DNA from: Streptomyces stelliscabiei
Lineage (GTDB): Bacteria > Actinomycetota > Actinomycetes > Streptomycetales > Streptomycetaceae
Assembly (NCBI RefSeq): GCF_014873495.1
Contig: NZ_JADBGF010000001.1
Location: forward strand, 3,720,001-3,784,000
Direction: 5' to 3'
Length of the DNA: 64,000 nt
Part shown: positions 49,234-57,534 of the stretch, piece by piece
Layout of the letters: each line of letters opens with the position of its first letter
Position numbering within the stretch: the stretch's first letter is position 1
Notes under the pieces: generated by a model
Database searches by the model: none
What the model was told of the DNA's origin: nothing
Seen by the model: the letters and a program-made list of their open reading frames with translations, nothing else
Translations under genes and position numbers: made by a program

Positions 49234-50246
49234 ACCGTCACCCCCACGGGCGCCGTAAGAGCCGCCTGCCACTGCACGTGCAGCGCCTGCATGATCGACC
49301 CCGACGCCTCGCCCCGCGCCGCCATCCCGACCCGCTGACGAAGCTCCGGATCGTCTGCGAGGAGCTTGAGGAACTTCCCCCACTGGTGCTCGTGCTTCAC
49401 CAAGAAGCCGTTCTCGCCATGACGGATCACCCGCCGGTACGGCTCGATATCCGACGCGATCAACGGAATGCCCAGGACGCTGGACTCCAGCCACTTCGTC
49501 GGAAACTTCGCCCGGTTGAACGCCGTGTCCCGGTACGGCGCCACCCAGACGTCCCAGTCGCTGCACGCCTGAAGGTAGTTGTCGACGCTCGGCACCCAGC
49601 CCAGCGCGCCGACCCCGCGCCCCTTCAACCCGAGACCTATCGCGTGCTCGGCGGTGATCCCCACGATCCGCACCTGCACCCCACCCGGACGCCGATAGGT
49701 CGCGATCCGATTCAGCGCCCGCACCGCATCCGGCAACTCGGCCACCGTGCTGCTCGTGCCGGCCCAGCCGACGGACAGCGGCCGGCCGTCAGCGCGGTAG
49801 TCGCGCGGCTTGCCGAGGAGCTGGGCGGGGAGACCGTTCGGAATCACCCGGACGTCAGCCGCGTAGTCCCGCAGCACGCGCGCGAGGGGTTCGGAGCAGC
49901 AGGTGACGAGGTCGGCGAGCGCCATGTTGTCGGCCAGCCGCTGGAGCATCGCCTTGTCCCACGTCTGGGCGGCGTGCTGGTTGGTGGGGTCGATGTGGAA
50001 GTAGTCATCGTCCAAGTCGAGGACGAGGCGGGTGTTCGTCTCCTGCTTGAAGTGCTGCCACATCTGGGTGGGCTCGGGCTTCGCGACGCGGCAGCCGACG
50101 AGCGCGTCCAAGTCCCGCCAGTCGTGGGGGAGGCGCATGCCGCCGCTGACCTGGTGGCCGAGCCATTGGAGGCTGATGCCGGGGAGCTGTGCGCGGTAGT
50201 ACGACGATCCGGCGGTGTCGGCGGCCCAGAAGTGGAAGCGGCCCAT
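49230..50246 (-). CDS. GT-B glycosyltransferase (family 1/4-like)
   Basis: A 338-residue protein. The N-terminal domain (AADTAGSSYYRAQLPGISL, LVLDLDDDYFHID) and C-terminal donor domain (SVGWAGTSSTVAELPDAV, GWVPSVDNYLQACSDWDVW, KFPTKWLESSVLGIPLI with the conserved E of GT-B enzymes about 285) match phage glycosyltransferases. It probably adds a sugar to a protein, polymer or DNA base. Confidence 0.8.
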   Translation of the reverse strand: MGRFHFWAADTAGSSYYRAQLPGISLQWLGHQVSGGMRLPHDWRDLDALVGCRVAKPEPTQMWQHFKQETNTRLVLDLDDDYFHIDPTNQHAAQTWDKAMLQRLADNMALADLVTCCSEPLARVLRDYAADVRVIPNGLPAQLLGKPRDYRADGRPLSVGWAGTSSTVAELPDAVRALNRIATYRRPGGVQVRIVGITAEHAIGLGLKGRGVGALGWVPSVDNYLQACSDWDVWVAPYRDTAFNRAKFPTKWLESSVLGIPLIASDIEPYRRVIRHGENGFLVKHEHQWGKFLKLLADDPELRQRVGMAARGEASGSIMQALHVQWQAALTAPVGVTV

Positions 50247-50247
50247 C

Positions 50248-50850
50248 TCAGCCCCCAGGAGTCGGCACGACAGGCCCGTGGTTGAACGTTCCGGGGCACT
50301 CGTGCGGCTCCTCAGCGGTCCACTGCCCCCAGGCGTGGCAGCCGTCGCAGTGCCCCCACCCGCCTGCCTTGATCTCGTGGAAGCGGGACGGGGTGCCGTC
50401 GGGGTGCGTCGGACGCCCCGTCGACTTGGCATCGCCCGGCCCGGACCTGGCCGCGTCCAGCCGTTGGTAGAAGCCCGCGAGTTCCCGCTGCCGCTCGCCG
50501 ACCTGCTCGATCAGCTGGTGCCACGTCGTGTCCCGCGACAGGAGCAGGGCGTCGCAGAGGGCGAGCCGGGTCTGCTCGTGCGCGTGGATGAGTTCACCGG
50601 TCTGCGCATCCCCCTCGCGATCGTCGACCGCGACCGGGGCCGCGTTGTTGCCGAGGATCTCCACGGTCTCCGGGGTGACGATGGCGGCGCGCGCACCGAT
50701 CTTGTCGGCGATGCCCTGCCAGTAGTCACCGAACGGCATGTCCTGGCCGAGGATGATGCGCTGTGGAACCGTCTCGTCGACGACGAGGACGAACGGCGGC
50801 CGGTCGTCGCCGGTGCCTTCGGGGAGTTCGAGGATCTGCAAACGGGCCAT
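50248..50850 (-). CDS. hypothetical protein with C-terminal zinc site
   Basis: A 200-residue protein. The N-terminal half (FVLVVDETVPQRIILGQDMP, PETVEILG) is alpha/beta, the middle is helical, and the C-terminus has WGHCDGCHAWGQW and HECPG, a likely zinc site. It is one base from the GT-B gene stop side and in the same operon. Role unknown. Confidence 0.55.
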   Translation of the reverse strand: MARLQILELPEGTGDDRPPFVLVVDETVPQRIILGQDMPFGDYWQGIADKIGARAAIVTPETVEILGNNAAPVAVDDREGDAQTGELIHAHEQTRLALCDALLLSRDTTWHQLIEQVGERQRELAGFYQRLDAARSGPGDAKSTGRPTHPDGTPSRFHEIKAGGWGHCDGCHAWGQWTAEEPHECPGTFNHGPVVPTPGG

Positions 50851-50887
50851 CAGCCAACCGCCTCGCGAGGGGGGAAGAAACGCAGTC

Positions 50888-51349
50888 TCACCATGACGGC
50901 GGCTCCAGGTACTGAGCGGCCGCGAGTAGACGCTGCTGGTCGTCCTTGGCGTGGCCGAGCATGAGGTTGCACGTCGCGCAGAGAATGCCCCGGATGCTTC
51001 CTGTCCTGTGGCAGTGGTCGACGTGAGTCTGTTTGTGAGAGGTGAACTCGTCCGAGCAGATCCCGCAGCGGTTCTCCTGCGCGTGGATCATGCGCTCCAG
51101 GTCGACGAGGCTGATTCCGTAGTGACGACGCAGATCCCGGTCCCGGCTCTTACGGAGTCCTTCCGGGGTCTGCCGCGCCGCGCGGCGGCGCGCCGTGATG
51201 GCTTCCGCGTTCCTCGCCCGGTACTCACGGTTGCGCCGCCTGCTGCACTCACGGCAGTGCGCGGACGTCTTCGTGGTCGAAGTGTGACTCTGGCTGGAGT
51301 AGAAGGCGTTCAGCGGCTTCGTCTCGCCGCAGTCGGGGCAGCGCTTCAT
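50888..51349 (-). CDS. second endonuclease VII-like protein
   Basis: A 153-residue protein from ATG 51349, overlapping the SDR stop by 4 bp. It has CPDCGETKPLNAFYSS and CREC pairs, then the core CGICSDEF and VDHCHRTGSIRGILCATC, with LMLGHAKDD downstream. It is related in layout to the copy at 34704-35243 but shorter, lacking the middle zinc pair. Likely a mobile endonuclease in the sugar cassette. Confidence 0.8.
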   Translation of the reverse strand: MKRCPDCGETKPLNAFYSSQSHTSTTKTSAHCRECSRRRNREYRARNAEAITARRRAARQTPEGLRKSRDRDLRRHYGISLVDLERMIHAQENRCGICSDEFTSHKQTHVDHCHRTGSIRGILCATCNLMLGHAKDDQQRLLAAAQYLEPPSW

Positions 51350-52299
51350 TCCTGCTCCGCGCGCCACTTCGGCAGCCAGTTCTCGGCGTACCAGGCGACG
51401 ACGTCCGCGATGCCCGCATCCAGGTCGACGAGCGTGTCCGCGCTCATGTCGACGAGGGGAAGCGTGCTGGTGTCGGCGGTGACTCGCGCACCCTTTACTT
51501 CCCCAGGGCGCATCCAACCCGTGTGCGCGAGCGGCACCTCGTCGTACCCCAGGGCGACGGCCGCCTTGACGACCGTCTCGGCGACCTCGTTCACAGTGCG
51601 GTGGTCGGCGGGTCCGACCTCGACGGGGCGGGGGGTCTTGTCGTTGTCTTCGAACACGATGCCGCTGGCAGCCTTCTCCAGGGCAGTGACGAGGGCCTTC
51701 GCCCCGTCGGTGACGTGGACCATGTCGGACACCTGCTCGCCGTCGCCGTAGATCTCGATCGGCTGGCCGGTGAGGGCGCGGCAAACGAACGAAGGCGTGA
51801 TCTTCTTGACCTTCGCCGGGCCGAACGGTGGGGCGACGGACTGGCGAGGGCCGTAGGCGTTGACGAGCCGGACGATGTTGCAGCGGGTGCCGCGCTCCTT
51901 GTTGAACATGGCGACGTACCGCTCGACGGTGGTCTTGGAGATGCTGTAGGTGTTGTTCATCCAGTGGTTGCCCACCCCGATGTAGACGCCGGGGATCTTG
52001 TACTGGGTGATGGCTTCGAGGAAGTTGAGCCCGCCCTTCACGTTGGTCTCGGTGGCTGGCCGAGGGTTCTGGATCGTCTCCTGGGTGCCGAGGCAGGCGG
52101 CCAGGTGGATGATCCCGTCGACGTGGGCGCCGAGTTCCGCCATGGCGACCTCGTCGCGGACGTCGCCCATGCGGACGGGGTGCCCGTGGGCGCTGCGTCC
52201 GGCGGTGTCGAAGATGACGGGCTGGTGGCCGCGTGCGACGAGTTCGTCGACGACGTGTCCGCCGATGAATCCGGCGCCTCCCGTGACAGCGATCCTCAT
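51346..52299 (-). CDS. NAD-dependent epimerase/dehydratase (extended SDR)
   Basis: A 317-residue extended SDR. It has MRIAVTGGAGFIGGH (1-15), DGIIHLAACLG (61-71) and an intact Y118-S-I-S-K122 motif. The Ser/Thr that usually precedes the Tyr is not obvious: that strand reads VYIGVGNHW (106-114). Substrate regions (IVRLVNAYGPRQ, IEIYGDGEQVSDMVHVTD) are typical of nucleotide-sugar enzymes. With the transferases it probably supplies a modified sugar. Confidence 0.8.
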   Translation of the reverse strand: MRIAVTGGAGFIGGHVVDELVARGHQPVIFDTAGRSAHGHPVRMGDVRDEVAMAELGAHVDGIIHLAACLGTQETIQNPRPATETNVKGGLNFLEAITQYKIPGVYIGVGNHWMNNTYSISKTTVERYVAMFNKERGTRCNIVRLVNAYGPRQSVAPPFGPAKVKKITPSFVCRALTGQPIEIYGDGEQVSDMVHVTDGAKALVTALEKAASGIVFEDNDKTPRPVEVGPADHRTVNEVAETVVKAAVALGYDEVPLAHTGWMRPGEVKGARVTADTSTLPLVDMSADTLVDLDAGIADVVAWYAENWLPKWRAEQE

Positions 52300-52445
52300 G
52301 CCTCGTTCTCCTTGCTGTTGGTGCACGTGCAGCCGTTGCAGTGCCGGGTCTGGTGTTTGGCGAGGGCGACGTCGCGGATGGAGTTGCTGATGGCCATGGC
52401 GACGAGCGCGACGACGATGATCACGGTGATGTAGACGGCAGTCAC
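52296..52445 (-). CDS. small membrane protein with Cys-rich tail
   Basis: A 49-residue protein from GTG 52445 with one membrane helix (about 3-20) and a tail containing HCNGCTCTN that may bind metal. Overlaps both neighbours by 4 bp. Confidence 0.5.
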   Translation of the reverse strand: MTAVYITVIIVVALVAMAISNSIRDVALAKHQTRHCNGCTCTNSKENEA

Positions 52446-52936
52446 GGGGTCTCCCCTTCGACGGGGAGGATGTGGCCGCCTTCAACGCAGTGGGAGGACA
52501 CGCAGCGGCCAACGGGCGTGGCCCCCAGCGCGGCGTGTACGGCCCGCCAGATGACCGCATTCCGGTGCACCGGGTCGGGCGGCAGGTAGGTGCCGAGCCG
52601 CCGGATGTACTCGTACACGGCGTCGTAGGCGGGCTGACGCGGGTCCGGGCGGACGGGGAGCGCGGGGTTCAGCTCCTCCTCGGCGGGCTGCTCGGGGCGG
52701 CCCTCGTCGTCCGTCTCTGTGTCCGGTTCGGCCATGGCGTCTCCCAACTGGCGCGCGTGCGGGCATGCCTTGCAGTGCTGGCACTGTTCGTGGCCGTCCG
52801 GGCAGTCGCAGCGCGGGCAACGGCGCCCCGTGTCCGCCTGAACCGCAGGCTCGGCGTGGGGGCACTGGACGGGCGTGCCCCACGGGTCGGTGTGCTGCTC
52901 ACCGCCGCACTCGGGGCGGACGCATCGGCGGCTCAT
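52442..52936 (-). CDS. zinc-finger-like hypothetical protein
   Basis: A 164-residue protein with N-terminal Cys clusters (CVRPECGGE, CPHAEP, CPRCDCPDGHEQCQHCKAC), an acidic middle and a C-terminal helical domain containing DAVYEYIRRLGTYLPPDPV. Some Streptomyces phage proteins share this C-terminal part. An internal ATG (MAEPDTE) could give a separate short product. Confidence 0.5.
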   Translation of the reverse strand: MSRRCVRPECGGEQHTDPWGTPVQCPHAEPAVQADTGRRCPRCDCPDGHEQCQHCKACPHARQLGDAMAEPDTETDDEGRPEQPAEEELNPALPVRPDPRQPAYDAVYEYIRRLGTYLPPDPVHRNAVIWRAVHAALGATPVGRCVSSHCVEGGHILPVEGETP

Positions 52937-53040
52937 CGGCTGCTCCGTATGACGGGCGTCATTTCGACGTTCACCACAGGTGGCGGAACGAACGCCAGGT
53001 ATGCGAACAGGAACGACAACGCGGCACACAGGTAGTTCAC
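52933..53040 (-). CDS. tiny membrane protein
   Basis: A 35-residue protein from GTG 53040 with a membrane segment at about 4-22 (LCAALSFLFAYLAFVPP). Overlaps both neighbours by 4 bp. Supported only by coupling and composition. Confidence 0.4.
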   Translation of the reverse strand: MNYLCAALSFLFAYLAFVPPPVVNVEMTPVIRSSR

Positions 53041-53249
53041 GACTCGCCCCCGGCTGCCTCGGCTCCGGCCCGCTGGCTGAAGACCTTCAACACCGTGCGG
53101 GCCAGGGCGGGCACCCAGTCCTGACCGTCCGGGTCGTCTTCCAGTGCGTACGAGACCTCGTCCATGCCGTAGTTGTCGAACGGAAAGTCTCGGATGGCGG
53201 CTTCTACCTGCTCGCGGAGCGGGGAGCCTGCGGTGCGGGGCTCGGTCAT
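53037..53249 (-). CDS. small hypothetical protein
   Basis: A 70-residue acidic helical protein (PLREQVEAAIRDFPFDNYGM). First gene of the minus-strand cassette; an in-frame start at 53324 would lengthen it by 25 residues, but ATG 53249 follows a plausible GGAGTCACGCC leader. The promoter for the whole cassette should lie upstream, in 53250-53365. Confidence 0.5.
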   Translation of the reverse strand: MTEPRTAGSPLREQVEAAIRDFPFDNYGMDEVSYALEDDPDGQDWVPALARTVLKVFSQRAGAEAAGGES

Positions 53250-53365
53250 GGCGTGACTCCTGTGCGGGTTCGTGCGGGTGGGGTGCGGGTCTTGATGCGG
53301 CAGGGGTACGACCCGCACGGACACACCCCTGCCGCGATCCCTTGAGCCAGGGATGCACGAACCAT

Positions 53366-53411
53366 CCTACGATTCGCAGGAAAAACGCAAGTACAAGCTA
53401 CGATTTGAAGG
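53366..53411 (+). promoter_or_regulatory. late operator copies 4 and 5 (upstream of lysis block)
   Basis: CCTACGATTCGCAGG (53366-53380) and GCTACGATTTGAAGG (53397-53411) lie 31 bp apart (about three helical turns) in the 231-bp gap between the sugar cassette and the lysis genes. Both fit the dyad CCTACGA-N-TCGTAGG also found upstream of terminase and portal genes. Confidence 0.55.
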
Positions 53412-53480
53412 AATGCGCGCCACGGGAGGACCCCACACCTTCCCCGACAGGGCACACACGGACGCGATCGGGAGAGCGTG

Positions 53481-53912
53481 ATGGCCACCCAGTGCAAGCT
53501 CTACCGAGGCGAGACGCCGCAGTTGATCCCGCCGAACGTGTGGACACTGCTCACGTTCGAGAAGCGGATTCGCAACGACCGGTCCATGGCGCGCGACCTG
53601 GCCCTGGTCATGCCGCCGTTCGACGGGGACTTCCTGTGGTCCCGGAACCTCCGGTGGGCCGCGATCACGATCCCCGAAGGCGACACCCGGCCCCGACAGT
53701 TCATGTCCCGCTTCATCCGCGACCCGCACGGCATCGGTGACGACACCGGCGCCGACGACCGCATGGCCACTCCCGGCCGGTCATGGCAGACGGTGACGTG
53801 GCCCTTCGCGGGGGAGGCAGGCCAGCCGGTGGGCGTCGAGGTATGGCACGACCACCACGAGCCCTGGGCTGTGGAGCACGCCCAGTTCGTCGGCACCACG
53901 TGGGACTACTGA
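53481..53912 (+). CDS. hypothetical protein, lysis-block leader
   Basis: A 143-residue protein; GTG 53478 immediately precedes the ATG and could also start it. Aromatic, beta-rich (SRNLRWAAITIPEGD, WPFAGEAGQPVGVEVWHDH). It occurs next to endolysin genes in Streptomyces phages. Could be a structural or minor tail component. No family recognised. Confidence 0.55.
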   Translation: MATQCKLYRGETPQLIPPNVWTLLTFEKRIRNDRSMARDLALVMPPFDGDFLWSRNLRWAAITIPEGDTRPRQFMSRFIRDPHGIGDDTGADDRMATPGRSWQTVTWPFAGEAGQPVGVEVWHDHHEPWAVEHAQFVGTTWDY

Positions 53913-53925
53913 AAGGGGCCTGATC

Positions 53926-54780
53926 ATGGCCGAGTTGTGGATGCCGGGAGCAACCCGACTGGACATCGGCGACCACGCCGCGACCGACGGCGGACCGGCG
54001 AAAGCCATCGCGCACATCACGTGGGACGTCAACGCCACCGCCGCCAAGCCCGCCGACCTCATCCCCTATGAGCGGCTCCGCGGCTACTTCTCCGGCGGCG
54101 GCAAGGCCGCGTGCCCGCACATCCTGTGGGACCCGTTCACCGGCCGCATCACCCAGTTCCTGCCCGCGAACTCCCGCAGCAAGAGCCTCGCCGACCGGGC
54201 CGGCGGCACGCGCACCAACCGTGCAGGCTCCGTCGTCCTCCAGATCGAGGCCCTGTTCTTCCCGTACTGCCGGGTCGGCGACACCGTGTACCCGACCCTC
54301 GCGGGCACGCCCTGCAAGGGCTGGACCGAACTCCACGCGTGGGTGAAGTCCTGGGGTGTCGCCGATGCGTGGCCGAACGGACGCCCCGAGAACTGCACCC
54401 GCAACGCAACGAACTGGGCAACGAAGAGCGGCTGGTTCCCGCACAAGGCCGTTCCGGAGAACGACCACGTGGACCCGCTGTCCTGGCCGGCGTTCCCGAC
54501 GGAGCCCGTCGTCGTACCGCCCAAGCCGAAGCACGAGCCATTCCCGGGCGTCGGATTCTTCGCGGCCGGCCGCCATAGCCCGATCATCGCGGCGATGCAC
54601 AAGCGGCTTGTCGCCGAGGGCTGCAACCGGTACGCGTCGCAGGCGAACGCCGACGTGTGGGGCAGCGGCGACGAACGGTCCTACGCCGCCTGGCAGCGGA
54701 AGCTCGGCTACTCCGGCGCTGACGCCGACGGCACTCCCGGCCCTACCTCTTGGGCCCGGCTCCAAGTCCCCAACGTCTGA
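53926..54780 (+). CDS. endolysin: amidase with C-terminal cell-wall-binding domain
   Basis: A 284-residue protein. The N-terminal domain fits N-acetylmuramoyl-L-alanine amidases of the PGRP fold: H30 in AIAHITWD and the far zinc ligands in GWFPHKAVPENDHVDPLSW (about 166-184). A Pro linker (about 190-205) is followed by a peptidoglycan-binding domain (about 210-284, AAMHKRLVAEGC, SYAAWQRKLGY, GPTSWARLQ). It should cut the peptide from the glycan strand at lysis. Confidence 0.85.
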   Translation: MAELWMPGATRLDIGDHAATDGGPAKAIAHITWDVNATAAKPADLIPYERLRGYFSGGGKAACPHILWDPFTGRITQFLPANSRSKSLADRAGGTRTNRAGSVVLQIEALFFPYCRVGDTVYPTLAGTPCKGWTELHAWVKSWGVADAWPNGRPENCTRNATNWATKSGWFPHKAVPENDHVDPLSWPAFPTEPVVVPPKPKHEPFPGVGFFAAGRHSPIIAAMHKRLVAEGCNRYASQANADVWGSGDERSYAAWQRKLGYSGADADGTPGPTSWARLQVPNV

Positions 54781-54798
54781 CCCGAAAGCGAGAACGCC

Positions 54799-55104
54799 AT
54801 GAACGTCAACCTCGACCAGGCCTACTGGATCGGCCTCCTCGTCTCCGTGATCCTGCCTGTCCTCGTCGGCCTGGTCACCACCAGAGTCACCCACGCTGGA
54901 GTCAAGGCCGTCCTCCTCCTCGCCCTGTCCGGGCTCGACGGATTCCTCGTCGAGTACGTCGCGGGCGGGCCCGGCTACGACGTCGGCACGGCCGCGGTGC
55001 TCGCGCTCGTCGCGTTCGCCACCGGCGTGCTCAGCCACTTCGGCCTGTGGAAGCCCGTCGGCGTGGCCGGACGAGCGCAGGACACGTTCGTCAAGGCTGC
55101 CTGA
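54799..55104 (+). CDS. holin
   Basis: A 101-residue protein, 18 bp after endolysin, with three membrane segments (about 8-27, 36-55, 63-83) and a charged C-terminal tail. Position and topology suit a class I holin that releases endolysin. Confidence 0.75.
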   Translation: MNVNLDQAYWIGLLVSVILPVLVGLVTTRVTHAGVKAVLLLALSGLDGFLVEYVAGGPGYDVGTAAVLALVAFATGVLSHFGLWKPVGVAGRAQDTFVKAA

Positions 55105-55140
55105 CCTGTCCCGTGAGCGCGTCGGGGAGGTGGTGGTGGC

Positions 55141-55407
55141 GTGGACGCGGCCATGGTGACGGCGATCGCAGCGGTGGTCGTCGGCACCCTGTCCGCGGCG
55201 GGCGTCATGTACGGCAGCCGCGGCGCGAACCGGGCGGCTCGGGAGGGCAACGCGGTGACCGGATTCAGCAGCCTGACGAACGAACTCCAGGAGGAACGCA
55301 AGGAGCTGAAGCAGGAGATCGCCACCGTGCGCGCGGAACTGGCGGCGGAGAAGCTGGAGTCGGCCCGGCTGCGGCTCCTCGTGCAGCAGCTCGGAGGCGC
55401 GCCATGA
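55141..55407 (+). CDS. second holin-like / membrane coiled-coil protein
   Basis: An 88-residue protein from GTG 55141 with one N-terminal membrane helix (about 4-24) and a coiled coil (about 40-80, LQEERKELKQEIATVRAELA). Single-helix partners with coiled coil often accompany holins in actinophages. Overlaps the next gene by 4 bp. Confidence 0.6.
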   Translation: MDAAMVTAIAAVVVGTLSAAGVMYGSRGANRAAREGNAVTGFSSLTNELQEERKELKQEIATVRAELAAEKLESARLRLLVQQLGGAP

Positions 55408-56078
55408 CGCGGACCGAGCTGGTGCTGTATCGCAACCGGCGGCTACTGCTGCTGACGGCTGTCCTGCTGGTGCTCGGCGGCGGGGTGGCCCTGTCGCTGA
55501 TTTTGATCGGCCGGGAGGCGGATGCCCGTCGGGAGCTTGCGACGGAGGCGGACCTCCGCGGCACGGCCGTGAGCACGTTGGCGGGTGATGTGCGGGCGTT
55601 GCGCGAGCAGGTGCTGGGCGAAGGCGAGATACCGGTGGCGCCGGATCCGACGACGGCGGTGGAGGATCTACCGGATCGGGCTGAGGTACCGGTGCCGATC
55701 CCGGGACCGGCCGGGCCTGACGGAGAGGACGGGGAGGACGGCGAGCCGGGCAAGACCGGGCCTTCGGGGACACCAGGCAACGACGGCCAGACCGGAGCAA
55801 CAGGCCCGCCCGGCGCCACCGGCCCGACGGGCCCGCAGGGTGACGTGGGCCCGCAGGGGCCTGTCGGTCCGCAGGGCGAACGCGGGGAGAAGGGGGACAC
55901 CGGCGATACGGGCGAGCAGGGCCCGCCCGGACCAGCCTGCCCCGACGGCTACAGCCTCCAGCCGCCGGCCGACGACCCGGACGCGCTGGTCTGCCGGCGG
56001 GACAGCGCACCCGACGAGCCCGACGGTAACGCCCCGCAGGCTGTAGCCCTTGATCCGCAACGCAGGCTGTACGCATGA
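55404..56078 (+). CDS. membrane-anchored collagen-like protein
   Basis: A 224-residue protein: basic N-terminus, one membrane helix (about 16-36), a coiled-coil stalk, and a collagen-like Gly-X-Y region (about 95-175) with GPAGP, GEPGK, GPTGPQGD and GPQGER units. The C-terminal part has two Cys (ACPDG, LVCRR). Collagen-like domains form trimeric rods. In phages they usually sit in fibres, but here an N-terminal membrane helix and its place among holins suggest the lysis complex or a surface filament. Confidence 0.7.
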   Translation: MTRTELVLYRNRRLLLLTAVLLVLGGGVALSLILIGREADARRELATEADLRGTAVSTLAGDVRALREQVLGEGEIPVAPDPTTAVEDLPDRAEVPVPIPGPAGPDGEDGEDGEPGKTGPSGTPGNDGQTGATGPPGATGPTGPQGDVGPQGPVGPQGERGEKGDTGDTGEQGPPGPACPDGYSLQPPADDPDALVCRRDSAPDEPDGNAPQAVALDPQRRLYA

Positions 56079-56105
56079 AACCGAACGTGTGAACTGGAGT
56101 GAGTC

Positions 56106-56552
56106 ATGGCTAACCTCGTCTTCAACGTGGCCCTCGGCCGCGTCGCATCGCTGGCCGCGCTCGGTGCCGCGTCCGACGCCTTGATCCTCGTGCCCTTGGA
56201 GGCGTCGGGGCTGGTCGCGGACTCGACGATGCGGGACTACGACACCCTCGCCGATCTCCTCGCCGGCGCGTCCAACGAGCAGACGACGGTGGGCCGCAAG
56301 ACGCTCGCGTCGGTGACGGTGACGGTCAACGACACCGACAACAGGGTCGACGTCGACGCCGCCGATGTCACCTGGACGTCGCCGACCGGGAACGCTGTCG
56401 GCGCGGTGGTGATCTGCTACGACGCGGACACTGGCACGGGCACCGACGCGGATCTGATTCCGCTGACCAAGCACGATCTGACGTGGTCGCCGGACGGCAA
56501 CAACTTCACCTTGGCGATCACGGACTTCTTCCGCGCCAGCTCCAGCGCCTAG
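56106..56552 (+). CDS. hypothetical structural protein
   Basis: A 148-residue beta-rich protein (VFNVALGRVASLAALG, VTVTVNDTDNRVDVDAAD, YDADTGTGTDADLIPL). Similar short proteins occur with fibre genes in Streptomyces phages. Probably a head or tail decoration or fibre protein. Confidence 0.6.
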   Translation: MANLVFNVALGRVASLAALGAASDALILVPLEASGLVADSTMRDYDTLADLLAGASNEQTTVGRKTLASVTVTVNDTDNRVDVDAADVTWTSPTGNAVGAVVICYDADTGTGTDADLIPLTKHDLTWSPDGNNFTLAITDFFRASSSA

Positions 56553-56554
56553 CC

Positions 56555-57529
56555 GTGGCCAGCTTCAGCGACGACTTCAACCGGGCCGACAGCAGCGACC
56601 TGGGCGCCGGGTGGGTGGAGGTGTCCGGGGACTGGTCGATCGTCTCCCAGCAGCTCTCGCCCGGCGCGGCGGGCGGCACGATCATCCTGCGGGCTGCCGG
56701 TGCGATGGACACCGACGACAACTATGCGCAGGTCACGATCGCTGCGACGGTGGCCGCAAGTCAGGGCGTGTGGTGTCGCGGCAACAGCAACATCTCCTCC
56801 GGTTACCTGTGGCGCAACGACGGCAGCACGTGGGATCTGTTCTCTGTCGTCGGCGGTAGCTTCACAGCCATCGGCAGCTACGCGGCAGCGGCAGCACCCG
56901 GCGACGTCGCGAAGGTGCAGGCCGTCGGCTCCACGATCAAAGCGCTCGTCAACGGCGTCGAACGCGTGTCGCTCACCAACACGCACGTGGTGACCGGCAC
57001 GAGCGTCGGTATCCGCTCCGAATCCGCCGGCGCCCTGCGATTCGACGACTTCGCCGCCGCAGACGTCACAGCCGGCGTGGTTCTCGAAGCCGCCCTGGAG
57101 ACCGACGAGGCGCAGAGTCTCGCCGGCGCCAAGTCCGCAACGCTCACCGCTGCAGCGGAGGCGGCCGCCGCGCAGCCGTTGAGTGGGGCGAAGGCGGCCA
57201 CGCTCGGCGGCGCGGCCGCGGTGGAGTCTGCACTGCTGCTCTCGGGTGCCAAGGCTTCGGTGCTGTCACCGGCTGTGGGGCAGGAGGCTGCGCAGGCCCT
57301 GAGCGGGACGGTGTCTGCGGTCCTGGGTGTGGCCGGGGCGGTCGAGGTGGCGTTGCCGCTGACGGGTGTGAAGACGGCCGTGTTGGCGCCTGCGGTGGAG
57401 ATGGATGCGGCGCGTGCGTTGTCGGCGGTGTCCGTCACCGCGCCCAGCTTGGAGCGCACCTACCAGGTCCCCGCCGAGCGTCGGGTGTTTGCCGTGGTTG
57501 CCGAGGATCGCACCCTGATTGTGAGGTAG
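56555..57529 (+). CDS. lectin-like fibre protein with six 20-residue repeats
   Basis: A 324-residue protein from GTG 56555. Residues about 1-180 form a concanavalin/LamG-like domain (FSDDFNRADSSDLGAGW at the start, typical of carbohydrate-binding tips). Six tandem 20-residue repeats follow (about 183-302) built on AQxLSGAKxAxLxxAxxxE, very Ala/Leu-rich. A short C-terminal strand (RRVFAVVAEDRTLIV) ends it and is a frequent attachment tag. It may bind surface sugar while the repeats act as a stalk. Confidence 0.6.
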   Translation: MASFSDDFNRADSSDLGAGWVEVSGDWSIVSQQLSPGAAGGTIILRAAGAMDTDDNYAQVTIAATVAASQGVWCRGNSNISSGYLWRNDGSTWDLFSVVGGSFTAIGSYAAAAAPGDVAKVQAVGSTIKALVNGVERVSLTNTHVVTGTSVGIRSESAGALRFDDFAAADVTAGVVLEAALETDEAQSLAGAKSATLTAAAEAAAAQPLSGAKAATLGGAAAVESALLLSGAKASVLSPAVGQEAAQALSGTVSAVLGVAGAVEVALPLTGVKTAVLAPAVEMDAARALSAVSVTAPSLERTYQVPAERRVFAVVAEDRTLIVR

Positions 57530-57534
57530 GCGGG

